Below, one piece after another: positions 1-7,923 of a stretch of 64,000 nucleotides of DNA. Position 1 is the first letter of the stretch. Every line of letters begins with the position of its first letter. Below the pieces are notes generated by a model. That model saw only the letters and a list, made by a program, of their open reading frames with translations. It was not told where the DNA came from and ran no database searches. The stretch is from the NCBI GenBank assembly GCA_003331625.1, contig QOPF01000001.1, positions 62,001-126,000 of the forward strand. The letters are read 5' to 3'. The position numbers and the translations under genes were made by a program. Source of the stretch: Gammaproteobacteria bacterium (lineage in GTDB: Bacteria; Pseudomonadota; Gammaproteobacteria; Magnimaribacterales; AG-339-G14).

Positions 1-947
1 AAATTTTCATCTTTTACCACCACTTCCATAGACTGATTTTCATCATCCATCACAATGGATAATATTTCAGCGGGCGACAAAGTGTTGACTAATAACTTAG
101 CTTGGTCATCTTCCCAAACAACAATATCAATTCTTTCATTTCCTAATTCATTAGAAACAGCCTGTACTCGAGAACCTCTCATTCCAACACAGGCTCCCAC
201 TGGATCAATTCTTGCATCATTTGTTTTTACTGCAATTTTAGTTCTTGCTCCCGCTTCCCTTGCTACAGCTCTAATTTCAATTACTTCTTCAGCAATTTCT
301 GGAACTTCTAATTTAAATAATTCAGAGACCATCTCTTTTGAACTTCTGCTTAAAACTAACTGAGGACCTCTGTTTTCTCTGATGCTCTCCTCTAAAATTC
401 CCTTAATTCTATCTCCGACTCTATAAATTTCTCCTTGGATTAAATCTTTCCTAGGCAGAGAAGCTTCTGCACCATCTCCTAGATCTACAATGATAAATTC
501 TCTTGTAACTTTTTTTACTGATCCCGATACCAATTGACCTAGCGAAGGTCTAAATCTTTTAATAATTTCTAAACGTTCTGCATCTCTAACCTTTTGTACA
601 ATGACTTGTTTAGCCGCTTGGGCTGCAATTCTTCCAAAATCTGCATTTTCTACTTGCTCTTTAAATATATCGCCAACTTTTAACTCATTTTCTTCTGCAA
701 AATCGCTATCCACTAAAATATGAACTTCACTATCTTCATAATTTTCGAAATCAACCACGTCCTTATATCTAAACGATTCGTAATCTCCAGTTGTTTGATT
801 TATATCTACAAGAATATTTACTTCTTCTTTGTATCTTTTTTTTACTGCACTAGCCAAAGCAAATTCAATTGCTTCAAAAATTGTTTCCTTCGGCAAATCC
901 TTTTCGTTTGAAACAGAATCAGCTACTAATAAAATTTCTTCATTCAT
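1..947 (-). CDS. nusA: Transcription termination/antitermination factor NusA (partial, 3' end outside window)
   Basis: NusA binds RNA polymerase and nascent RNA and tunes pausing, intrinsic termination and antitermination. The frame starts at ATG 947 and stays open to the window edge, giving 315 of the usual ~490-500 residues. The N-terminal RNAP-binding domain (starts MNEEILLVADSV) is followed by an S1 domain at about 137-200 (GQLVSGSVKKV) and the first KH domain with DPVGACVGMRGSR at 248-260. The second KH domain and C-terminal repeats lie beyond position 1. The start overlaps the end of rimP by 8 nt, so the two are translationally coupled. infB is expected next by conserved synteny, but this is not visible. 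Confidence 0.96.
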   Translation of the reverse strand, partial: MNEEILLVADSVSNEKDLPKETIFEAIEFALASAVKKRYKEEVNILVDINQTTGDYESFRYKDVVDFENYEDSEVHILVDSDFAEENELKVGDIFKEQVENADFGRIAAQAAKQVIVQKVRDAERLEIIKRFRPSLGQLVSGSVKKVTREFIIVDLGDGAEASLPRKDLIQGEIYRVGDRIKGILEESIRENRGPQLVLSRSSKEMVSELFKLEVPEIAEEVIEIRAVAREAGARTKIAVKTNDARIDPVGACVGMRGSRVQAVSNELGNERIDIVVWEDDQAKLLVNTLSPAEILSIVMDDENQSMEVVVKDEN

Positions 948-1395
948 TGTTAACACCTATTAAATTTGAGGATAAATAATCTCTATTCATAATTTCATAA
1001 TTTTTGCCTTCGGAAAGAATAAAAATCTCTTTTTCAGAGACATCTTTAAGCTCTCCTTTTAATTTGCATTTTTTTCCATCTAAAAAACAGGAAATTTTTA
1101 CTGTCTCGCCTAGAAAATCTTTTAATTGATTTATTTTGAAAAACTTACGATCGATACCTGGCGATGATATTTCCAAACTAAAATCGAAATTCAACTCAGC
1201 ATAATTATCTAAAACTTCTCGGGTCTGAATATTTACCTTTTGACAGTCTTCTAAAGAAATCAAGCAATCCTGCTTGTCAATATATATGACAATGTGCTTT
1301 GATGATGAGCTGCCAGAAATTTCTATTCCCCAAATAAAGCAACCAAGGCTTTCTACATCCTGTTTTAAAATATTTTCAATTTTTTCTTCGAGCAT
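940..1395 (-). CDS. rimP: Ribosome maturation factor RimP
   Basis: RimP assists late maturation of the 30S subunit. The 151-residue protein has the normal family length, with the conserved core LEISSPGIDR near residues 75-85 and a C-terminal SH3-like half. It lies directly upstream of nusA and overlaps it, as in most Proteobacteria. The start ATG 1395 is preceded by an AAAAAGG ribosome-binding site. A strong promoter at 1481-1509 and a perfect palindrome in the leader (1414-1435) precede it, so expression of rimP-nusA can begin independently of the upstream tRNAs. Confidence 0.95.
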   Translation of the reverse strand: MLEEKIENILKQDVESLGCFIWGIEISGSSSSKHIVIYIDKQDCLISLEDCQKVNIQTREVLDNYAELNFDFSLEISSPGIDRKFFKINQLKDFLGETVKISCFLDGKKCKLKGELKDVSEKEIFILSEGKNYEIMNRDYLSSNLIGVNNE

Positions 1396-1413
1396 TTTCC
1401 TTTTTACATAATA

Positions 1414-1435
1414 AATAGGCCCTTAAGGGCCTATT
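1414..1435. repeat. Perfect 22-bp palindrome in the rimP-nusA leader
   Basis: AATAGGCCC and GGGCCTATT flank a central TTAA and form a perfect inverted repeat. In the minus-strand transcript it lies between the rimP promoter and the rimP ribosome-binding site and would fold as a 9-bp hairpin with a 4-nt loop. No T-tract follows it in the minus direction, so it is not a normal intrinsic terminator for the tRNA transcript. A leader hairpin, an RNA-processing site or a protein-binding site are all possible. Confidence 0.6.
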
Positions 1436-1480
1436 AAAATTTAAAAACTATTAACTAGTAAAAACAATAATTTGATGGCG

Positions 1481-1509
1481 AGTATAGGTATATAGAGACT
1501 TTTGGTCAA
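1481..1509 (-). promoter_or_regulatory. Sigma-70 type promoter for rimP-nusA
   Basis: Read on the minus strand: TTGACC (-35, 1504-1509), a 17-bp spacer, TATACT (-10, 1481-1486), then a GC-rich CGCC discriminator. The predicted start is near 1474, between tRNA-fMet and rimP. The elements match those upstream of tRNA-fMet almost exactly. A GC-rich discriminator is typical of stringently controlled promoters; that regulation is inferred. Confidence 0.75.
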
Positions 1510-1521
1510 GGATTACTATTT

Positions 1522-1598
<77 letters not shown>

Positions 1599-1610
1599 AA
1601 AAGCTTGGCG

Positions 1611-1639
1611 AGTATAGGATTTACTATGTATTTGGTCAA
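1611..1639 (-). promoter_or_regulatory. Sigma-70 type promoter for tRNA-fMet
   Basis: On the minus strand: TTGACC (1634-1639), a 17-bp spacer and TATACT (1611-1616), followed by CGCC. The predicted start near 1604 leaves about 6 nt of leader before the tRNA 5' end at 1598. The blocks CTTGACCAAA and CCTATACTCGCCA are identical to the rimP promoter while the spacer between them differs, as expected for selection on promoter elements. Confidence 0.8.
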
Positions 1640-1644
1640 GTTTA

Positions 1645-1731
1645 TGGTGCCGAAGAGAGGATTTGAACCTCCACGGACCTAAGTCCACTACCCCCTCAAG
1701 ATAGCGTGTCTACCAATTCCACCACTTCGGC
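1645..1731 (-). tRNA. leuU: tRNA-Leu (anticodon GAG)
   Basis: An 87-nt class II tRNA with a long variable arm. Acceptor GCCGAAG pairs with CTTCGGC, followed by A73 and encoded CCA. The anticodon stem CTATC/GGTAG holds the loop TTGAGGG, giving anticodon GAG. Its 5' end is 2 nt after the secG stop codon, so it is probably cut from the secG transcript. The same secG-leuU linkage exists in E. coli. Confidence 0.96.
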
Positions 1732-1733
1732 AA

Positions 1734-2054
1734 TTATTCTGGAAGGTCTTCAATGAGATCTCTTTCTTCAAGACTTTCTTGAGGTTGAGAGTTTTTAAAG
1801 ACTTCTAACTCTGAATCTAAAGATGTTTTTTGGTAAGCCGATATTGCTACAGTTATAACGAAAAAAGATATAACAAGGCCCCAAGTTATTTTAGTAAGTA
1901 TATTTGTAGCATCAGTTGGTGCAAACATTGCATTGTTTGCTCCTCCGCCAAAGGCAGAGCCAATATCAGCTCCCTTCCCATGTTGTAAAAGAATTATTAT
2001 TACCAAGGTAATAGCTATTAAAACTTGGAGTACTACAAATACAGTTATCATCAT
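1734..2054 (-). CDS. secG: Preprotein translocase subunit SecG
   Basis: SecG is the small SecYEG subunit that aids protein export across the inner membrane. The 106-residue protein has two membrane segments (about 2-23 and 55-73) joined by the typical loop LLQHGKGADIGSAFGGG (22-38), with an acidic C-terminal tail. It abuts tpiA with no gap and is followed within 2 nt by tRNA-Leu, so mRNA and tRNA probably share a transcript. Confidence 0.96.
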   Translation of the reverse strand: MMITVFVVLQVLIAITLVIIILLQHGKGADIGSAFGGGANNAMFAPTDATNILTKITWGLVISFFVITVAISAYQKTSLDSELEVFKNSQPQESLEERDLIEDLPE

Positions 2055-2771
2055 TTAAATTTTGGTTGCGATATTAGCAAATTCTTTTGAATCAAGCGAC
2101 GCATTTCCTACCAAACAGCCCTCTATTCCGGTAATTGATACTATTTCCTTTATATTTTCTGAAGAGACGCTGCCGCCATATAAAATTGGTATAGAAAAAT
2201 CAAAGTAATTTTTTATAAACTTACTAATGATATCAACACTATCTTTTATAGAATCTGTATTAGCAGCTATTCCTGTTCCAATTGCCCATATAGGTTCGTA
2301 AGCTATAAAGGCTGGCTTGTGGTTAGATTTAAAAAATGACTCTAATTGGTTTTTAAGAAATTCATTTCTTTCACCTTTTTCCAAAACTTTTTGTGATTCT
2401 CCAATGCAAAGAATTTTTTCTATTTGTTCTGTATCAAGACGAGCCGCTTTTTGCAAAACTGTTTCATTCGTTTCTCCTTCCGCTCTAATTTCTGAATGAC
2501 CTAATAAACAAAATTGAACATTTTTATTTTTTAGGATTTTTGCACTAATTTGTCCCGTAAAAGGTCCATCTAAGTGTCTGGACACGTCTTGTGCTCCCAA
2601 CAAGAATTCATCAATTTTATTATCATTAATTTTTGCCAGCTCTGTTGAATTTGGGCACAAAATTATTTTAATATCTTTGAAATTAGCGTTATCAAAATTT
2701 TTTAAAAACTCGTCTTGCCAAGAAATAAAATCTATCTGATTCATTTTCCAATTTGCTACCAAGTATTTCAT
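2055..2771 (-). CDS. tpiA: Triosephosphate isomerase
   Basis: Interconverts dihydroxyacetone phosphate and glyceraldehyde 3-phosphate in glycolysis and gluconeogenesis. The 238-residue protein carries the substrate-binding lysine in VANWKMN (K9), the catalytic histidine in LLGHSEIR (H92) and the catalytic glutamate in AYEPIWAIGTG (E159), plus the phosphate-binding YGGSV. It is slightly shorter than the ~250-residue norm. The glmM-tpiA-secG order matches Pseudomonas-type genomes. Confidence 0.97.
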   Translation of the reverse strand: MKYLVANWKMNQIDFISWQDEFLKNFDNANFKDIKIILCPNSTELAKINDNKIDEFLLGAQDVSRHLDGPFTGQISAKILKNKNVQFCLLGHSEIRAEGETNETVLQKAARLDTEQIEKILCIGESQKVLEKGERNEFLKNQLESFFKSNHKPAFIAYEPIWAIGTGIAANTDSIKDSVDIISKFIKNYFDFSIPILYGGSVSSENIKEIVSITGIEGCLVGNASLDSKEFANIATKI

Positions 2772-2777
2772 AGAGCT

Positions 2778-4139
2778 TTAATCATTAATTTGAATAGCAA
2801 AACTAGTCAAGCTTTCACTATATTCAGAGGTTTTTTTTGAATCATTTGATTCAACTAAAATTCTTAAAAGAGATTCTGTGCCAGATTTTCTAACTAGGAT
2901 TCTTCCGTCAAACTTTTTTAATTCATCTTGCACTTTTGCACATAAATTTTGAAATTTTTTATTTTTAAGAATTTTTTCAGCATTCGAAACTTTTATGTTT
3001 GTTAAAATTTGTGGGTATTTTTTGAAGGAAGAAAGAATTTCATTCAAAGGTTTATTGAAAAAGAGGAATGCCTCTAAAAATTTAATTGCGGCAATAATTG
3101 CATCTCCAGTTGCAACATTATCAAGGCATATAATGTGACCTGATTGTTCGCCGCCTAATTGCCAACCTAATTCAATTAATTTTTCTAAAACATATTTATC
3201 TCCCACCTTTGATCTAACCAATTCTATGCCCATATCTTCAAAAGTTTTTTCTAAACCTTTATTAGTCATCTCAGTTCCAACAACTCCTTTTGAACCAAGC
3301 ACTATTTGATTTTCAAACTTGAATTTTGCTAACAAAAATAAAATGTCATCGCCATCAAGAGCTTTTGCATCTTTGTCGACTAAGATGAGCCTGTCTCCAT
3401 CCCCGTCTAAAGCAACTCCAAAATCAGCTTCATGATCGAGAACTGCTTTTTTTAAAACATTTAAATCAGTAGAACCGCACTCTTGATTGATATTCAATCC
3501 AGTTGGCTCATCTGATATTGAAATTACTTCTGCTCCTAGTTCTCTAAACACTTTGGGAGCTACATCGTATGCAGCTCCATTTGCAGAATCGATAACAATT
3601 TTAAGATTCTTTAAAGAAATTTCTTTTGAAAGTGAATTTTTACAATACTCTATATATCTTCCGCTTGCATCTGAGAGCCGAGAAGCTTTTCCAAGTTTTT
3701 CAGGATTTACTACTTCAATTGGGTGTGAGATTTTTTCTTCAATTAAAAGTTCAAGCTCATCAGAAATTTTTTTGCCCTGGTCGTCAAAAAACTTTATTCC
3801 ATTATCTTCATAGGAGTTATGAGAAGCACTAATAACTATTCCAGCTTGGCCTTTAAATGTGCTAACTAAATATGAGATTGCAGGTGTAGGTAAGGGACCG
3901 ACAAGTGTGACATTCAAGCCAGAAGAAATAATTCCTGCTTGAAGAGCCGCTTCTAACATATAGCCTGAAATCCTAGTATCTTTTCCAATGATAAATGAGT
4001 CAATGCCTTGGTCTTTAAATACTTCTCCAGCGGCCCAACCTAATTTAAGGATAAAATCTGGACTAGTTTTAGAAGAAATTGGTCCTCGAATACCATCTGT
4101 TCCGAAAAACTTTTTTTTTGCATTGATTATTTTGACCAT
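2778..4139 (-). CDS. glmM: Phosphoglucosamine mutase
   Basis: Converts glucosamine-6-phosphate to glucosamine-1-phosphate for UDP-GlcNAc, feeding peptidoglycan and lipid A. The 453-residue protein has the N-terminal FFGTDGIRG, the phosphoserine loop VISASHNSYEDNG (the second serine, S106, is the expected phosphorylation site), the metal loop DGDGDR and the C-terminal RKSGTE phosphate-binding loop. It overlaps folP by 13 nt, as in the conserved ftsH-folP-glmM operon. Confidence 0.97.
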   Translation of the reverse strand: MVKIINAKKKFFGTDGIRGPISSKTSPDFILKLGWAAGEVFKDQGIDSFIIGKDTRISGYMLEAALQAGIISSGLNVTLVGPLPTPAISYLVSTFKGQAGIVISASHNSYEDNGIKFFDDQGKKISDELELLIEEKISHPIEVVNPEKLGKASRLSDASGRYIEYCKNSLSKEISLKNLKIVIDSANGAAYDVAPKVFRELGAEVISISDEPTGLNINQECGSTDLNVLKKAVLDHEADFGVALDGDGDRLILVDKDAKALDGDDILFLLAKFKFENQIVLGSKGVVGTEMTNKGLEKTFEDMGIELVRSKVGDKYVLEKLIELGWQLGGEQSGHIICLDNVATGDAIIAAIKFLEAFLFFNKPLNEILSSFKKYPQILTNIKVSNAEKILKNKKFQNLCAKVQDELKKFDGRILVRKSGTESLLRILVESNDSKKTSEYSESLTSFAIQIND

Positions 4140-4930
4140 AAGTTTTTCAATAAATTAACAGTTTCTTTTACTTGATGAACTCTTAAAATATTAGCTCCTC
4201 CCAAAATAGCTATTATACCAGCAGATAAACTTTGGTCATTTAAGTGATTCTCGCTAGATTCAAAAAGAAGTTGTAAGAACTTTTTTTGTGATAGCCCTGC
4301 TAACAAAATTCTATTTTCAGATATTTTATTTAGATTAGATAATAAATCTAAATTTTGAAAATTACTTTTACCGTATCCAAAACCAGGGTCATAAATTATT
4401 TTTTCAGTGGAGAGCCCACCAGCTTCAAATTCTGCCTTTTTTTCTTTAAAAAAAATTTTAATTTGCTCAAAAATATTTGCCTTATTATCTCGATTACCTT
4501 GATGACAAATGCATATCGGAATGTTTTGAGAACAAATTAAATCAAAACTTTCTTTATCTTCGAAAGAAAACACATTGTTTACAAGGTCAATTCCTTTTGA
4601 AATAGCCTCTCTTATTACCTGATGATTAAAGGTATCTATAGAAAATAATATTGGATAATCCTTTATTTTATCTAAAACTTTTCCTAGTCTATCTAGCTCC
4701 TCTTGTGGAGTTATTGTTTTGAATCCTGGCTTGGTACTATGTGCACCAATATCTATGAAATGCGCTCCATCTTCAATCATGCTTTCAATTTCATTGAAAA
4801 CCTTTAACTCATCTAAAGAATTATTTGCATTAAAGAATTTATTCCCGTCAAAAAAGGAATCAGGAGTTAGATTTATAATCCCCATTATCCTAGGAGATGA
4901 AAAGTCTAACTCTTTTTTAGGAAAGAGCAT
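4127..4930 (-). CDS. folP: Dihydropteroate synthase
   Basis: Condenses p-aminobenzoate with dihydropterin pyrophosphate in folate synthesis; the sulfonamide target. The 267-residue protein has the first signature GIINLTPDSFFDGNKF (17-32) and a TIM-barrel layout. The second loop reads DIGAHSTKPG (60-69) where most enzymes have DVGGESTRPG, so the usual arginine is lysine (K67). It lies between ftsH (9-nt gap) and glmM (13-nt overlap). Confidence 0.94.
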   Translation of the reverse strand: MLFPKKELDFSSPRIMGIINLTPDSFFDGNKFFNANNSLDELKVFNEIESMIEDGAHFIDIGAHSTKPGFKTITPQEELDRLGKVLDKIKDYPILFSIDTFNHQVIREAISKGIDLVNNVFSFEDKESFDLICSQNIPICICHQGNRDNKANIFEQIKIFFKEKKAEFEAGGLSTEKIIYDPGFGYGKSNFQNLDLLSNLNKISENRILLAGLSQKKFLQLLFESSENHLNDQSLSAGIIAILGGANILRVHQVKETVNLLKNLWSK

Positions 4931-4939
4931 TAAAAGATT

Positions 4940-6850
4940 TTAAGCTTGTTCAGCAGGATCCTTTATAGGAGGCTCTTGGCCTTTTTCTCCACCTTTATCT
5001 GATGATTTGTCATCATCATCTGTTTTTCGGGGCTTAGCGCCTACCATGATGTCATCAATTTGATCGCTTGTTAGGGTTTCAAGTTCAACAAGAGATTCTG
5101 CCATCAAGTGTAATTTATCAAGATTATCCTTCAATACCTTAGTTGCTTTTTTGTAACATAAGTCGATAATTTTTTTTGATTCTTCATCAATTAAATTAGC
5201 TGTTTTATCTGAAATTGAATTTGACTTAGAACCCGCACTTCTTCCGAGAAAAGGCTCGTCACTTTCTTCATCGTACTTAATTGGTCCAAGTTTGTCTGAT
5301 AGTCCCCATTTGGTAACCATATTCCTAGCTAACTCTGTAGCTCTTTCGATATCGTTAGAAGCTCCAGTAGTAACGCCGCCTTCTCCATAAATCAGTTCTT
5401 CAGCTATTCTGCCGCCAAATAGTCCACAGATTCTGTCAATAATAGATTCTTTGCTGTAACTATATTTATCTTCCTCTGGAAGAAAAACAGTCACTCCCAA
5501 TGCTCTACCTCGTGGAATGATTGAAACTTTGTAAACTGGGTCATGATGTTCTAAAGCATTACCAACTATTGTGTGGCCGGCTTCATGATAAGCAGTTTTT
5601 GTTTTCTCATCTAAACTCATCACCATACTCTTCCTTTCGGCGCCCATCATTACCTTGTCTTTTGCTAGCTCCAATTCTTCCATAGAAACTTTTTTCTTAC
5701 CCGCTCTAGCGGCAAACAAAGCAGCTTCGTTAACTAAATTAGCAAGATCAGCACCAGAAAACCCTGGTGTTCCTCTTGCAATGTAAGAAGTTTCAACGTC
5801 TTTATCTATAGGAACTTTTCTAACATGTACATTTAGAATCTGTTCTCTTCCTTTAATGTCCGGCAAAGGAACTACTACTTGACGATCGAATCTTCCTGGT
5901 CTTAATAAGGCAGGATCTAAAACATCAGGCCTATTCGTGGCCGCAATGATTATTATTCCTTCATTTGCTTCAAAACCATCCATTTCTACAAGTAACTGAT
6001 TCAAAGTTTGTTCTCTTTCGTCATGACCTCCGCCAAGTCCTGCGCCACGATGACGTCCAACAGCATCTATCTCGTCTATGAAGACAATACATGGAGCTTG
6101 ACGTTTAGCTTGTTCAAACATATCTCTTACTCTTGAAGCACCAACACCTACAAACATTTCAACAAAGTCGGATCCGGAGATTGAAAAGAAAGGAACTTTA
6201 GCCTCTCCCGCTATGGCTCTTGCTAATAAAGTTTTACCAGTACCTGGTGATCCTACCATTAGAATACCTCGAGGAATTTTTCCTCCTAATTTTTGAAACT
6301 TAGACGGGTCTCTGAGAAAATCTACTAATTCTTGAACTTCTTCTTTAGCTTCTTCTACACCAGCAACATCTCTGAAAGTAGTTTTTACTTTGCCTCCTTC
6401 AAGAAGTTTGGCTTTGCTTTTTCCGAAAGACATTGGGCCTCCTCGGCCTCCCATGCCTCCTTGCATTTGACGCATGAAGAAAAAGAAAATTGCTAAAATT
6501 ATTAAAATAGGGAAACTTGCTACTAAAAGTTGAGTCCAGATACTCTCTCTTTGTGGTTCCTCACCCAAAACTTCAACTCTGTGCTCAAACAAATCAGTCA
6601 TCAATTGATCGTCTTGAACATAAACTGGTCTTGTAGTTTTAAATGGATTACCTTCTTGCGTAACTCCTTCTATAGTGTAGCCATCTCCTTTAAAAGACAC
6701 TTGAGAAATTTGATCCTTATTAACTAAAGATACAAATTCCGAATAATTCATATTTTGCGATGGACTTTGGTTGTAAATGTTTTGAATTGCAATAAAAGTG
6801 ATTCCTGATATGGCAAGCCAAACTAATATATTTCTCATTAATTGTGACAT
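4940..6850 (-). CDS. ftsH: ATP-dependent zinc metalloprotease FtsH
   Basis: Membrane-anchored AAA protease that degrades misfolded membrane proteins and regulators such as LpxC and sigma-32 in related species. The 636-residue protein has membrane segments at about 7-25 and 108-127 flanking a periplasmic domain. It has Walker A GSPGTGKT (200-207), Walker B FIDEID (257-262), the SRH region ([17 protein letters not shown]) and the zinc site HEAGH (422-426), with a charged C-terminal tail. It sits 3 nt after rlmE, the classical linkage. Confidence 0.98.
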   Translation of the reverse strand: MSQLMRNILVWLAISGITFIAIQNIYNQSPSQNMNYSEFVSLVNKDQISQVSFKGDGYTIEGVTQEGNPFKTTRPVYVQDDQLMTDLFEHRVEVLGEEPQRESIWTQLLVASFPILIILAIFFFFMRQMQGGMGGRGGPMSFGKSKAKLLEGGKVKTTFRDVAGVEEAKEEVQELVDFLRDPSKFQKLGGKIPRGILMVGSPGTGKTLLARAIAGEAKVPFFSISGSDFVEMFVGVGASRVRDMFEQAKRQAPCIVFIDEIDAVGRHRGAGLGGGHDEREQTLNQLLVEMDGFEANEGIIIIAATNRPDVLDPALLRPGRFDRQVVVPLPDIKGREQILNVHVRKVPIDKDVETSYIARGTPGFSGADLANLVNEAALFAARAGKKKVSMEELELAKDKVMMGAERKSMVMSLDEKTKTAYHEAGHTIVGNALEHHDPVYKVSIIPRGRALGVTVFLPEEDKYSYSKESIIDRICGLFGGRIAEELIYGEGGVTTGASNDIERATELARNMVTKWGLSDKLGPIKYDEESDEPFLGRSAGSKSNSISDKTANLIDEESKKIIDLCYKKATKVLKDNLDKLHLMAESLVELETLTSDQIDDIMVGAKPRKTDDDDKSSDKGGEKGQEPPIKDPAEQA

Positions 6851-6853
6851 AAC

Positions 6854-7438
6854 TTAATTTTTAAATTTTTTCCCTATTAAATAACATTCATTCGAGCTAG
6901 CTCTGGATGCTTGTGGCTTAACTCTAGAAACTTCTTCAAACTTATCCTTCATGAAAGATTTAAGATGTTCAAACGAATTTCCGTGAAAACATTTTGCAAG
7001 AAAAGAGCCGCCTTTTACAAGGAGTTTATTTATTAGATATATCTCTATATTCAAAAGTTCAATCATATTTTCAGAGTCAATTACACTTATACCACTTATA
7101 TTGGGGGCTATATCTGATAAAACAAGGTCAAAAGAATGATTAAAATCTTTGTCTGAAATTTCTAATAAATCTTTCTTTACAAAGAAAACTCCATCAATTG
7201 GCTGCATAGGCAGTATGTCTATAGCTGTAATTTTTGATTTCCCTTTGACAGTTTCTTTGACAACTTGGCACCAGCTTCCAGGAGCCGAACCAATATCCAA
7301 AATATTTTGATTTGGTTTTATTAAATTATGAGATTCGTTTATTTGTTTTAACTTGTAGGCTGCCCTTGATCTGTAACCTTCTTTTTTAGAAAGTTTATTG
7401 AATTTCTCTCCACCTACATAACTAGATTTCTTATTCAA
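6854..7438 (-). CDS. rlmE: 23S rRNA 2'-O-methyltransferase (U2552) RlmE
   Basis: S-adenosylmethionine-dependent methylation of U2552 in the 23S rRNA A-loop during 50S assembly. The 194-residue Rossmann protein has the motif LDIGSAPGSW for SAM binding, the catalytic LVLSDIAPNISG, and GGSFLAKCF with the catalytic lysine. It is placed between greA (1-nt gap) and ftsH, as in E. coli, except that yhbY (an RNA-binding protein gene) is missing from the usual position. Confidence 0.96.
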   Translation of the reverse strand: MNKKSSYVGGEKFNKLSKKEGYRSRAAYKLKQINESHNLIKPNQNILDIGSAPGSWCQVVKETVKGKSKITAIDILPMQPIDGVFFVKKDLLEISDKDFNHSFDLVLSDIAPNISGISVIDSENMIELLNIEIYLINKLLVKGGSFLAKCFHGNSFEHLKSFMKDKFEEVSRVKPQASRASSNECYLIGKKFKN

Positions 7439-7439
7439 C

Positions 7440-7919
7440 TTAAATATGCTTTATAGAGACTATTTCATATTCTTGAGGGCCTGATGGACTTTCAAATTTA
7501 GAAACATCTCCCTCGCTCTTTCCAATTAATGATCTAGCAAGCGGTGAAGAATAGGATATTTTTCCTTCGTTAACATTTGCCTCATCTTCTCCAACTATTT
7601 TAAAAACCACTTCCTCATCTTTGCCTAAATCAAAAAGAGTTAGAGTTACGCCAAAAATTACCTTTCCTAATGGCGAGATTGAGGTCACATCAATGACTTG
7701 AGAGTTAGTCAGCTTAGATTCTATTTCTCTGATGCGTGATTCTGTAAGGCCTTGTTGTTCTTTAGCTGCATGGTATTCAGCATTTTCTTTAAGGTCCCCA
7801 AATTCTCTAGCTGCTGCAATCTCTTTTGATAAACGGATCCTCACATTTGTAGTGAGGTGTTCATGTTCTAAACGAAGAGCTTTTTCACCCTCCACTGTCA
7901 TCGGCGCCTTGTCTGTCAT
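7440..7919 (-). CDS. greA: Transcription elongation factor GreA
   Basis: Rescues backtracked RNA polymerase by stimulating cleavage of the transcript 3' end. The 159-residue protein has the N-terminal coiled coil with the acidic tip EFGDLKENAEYHAAKEQQG (about 39-57) that enters the polymerase secondary channel, and a C-terminal FKBP-like domain ending in the ISYSSPLARSLIGK region. It follows carB by 4 nt, the carAB-greA arrangement known from Pseudomonas. Confidence 0.97.
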   Translation of the reverse strand: MTDKAPMTVEGEKALRLEHEHLTTNVRIRLSKEIAAAREFGDLKENAEYHAAKEQQGLTESRIREIESKLTNSQVIDVTSISPLGKVIFGVTLTLFDLGKDEEVVFKIVGEDEANVNEGKISYSSPLARSLIGKSEGDVSKFESPSGPQEYEIVSIKHI

Positions 7920-7923
7920 ATCT

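Noticed and set aside
1414-1435. Palindrome as an intrinsic terminator after tRNA-fMet
   Set aside because: No T-tract follows the stem in the direction of transcription, and a promoter lies between it and the tRNA.
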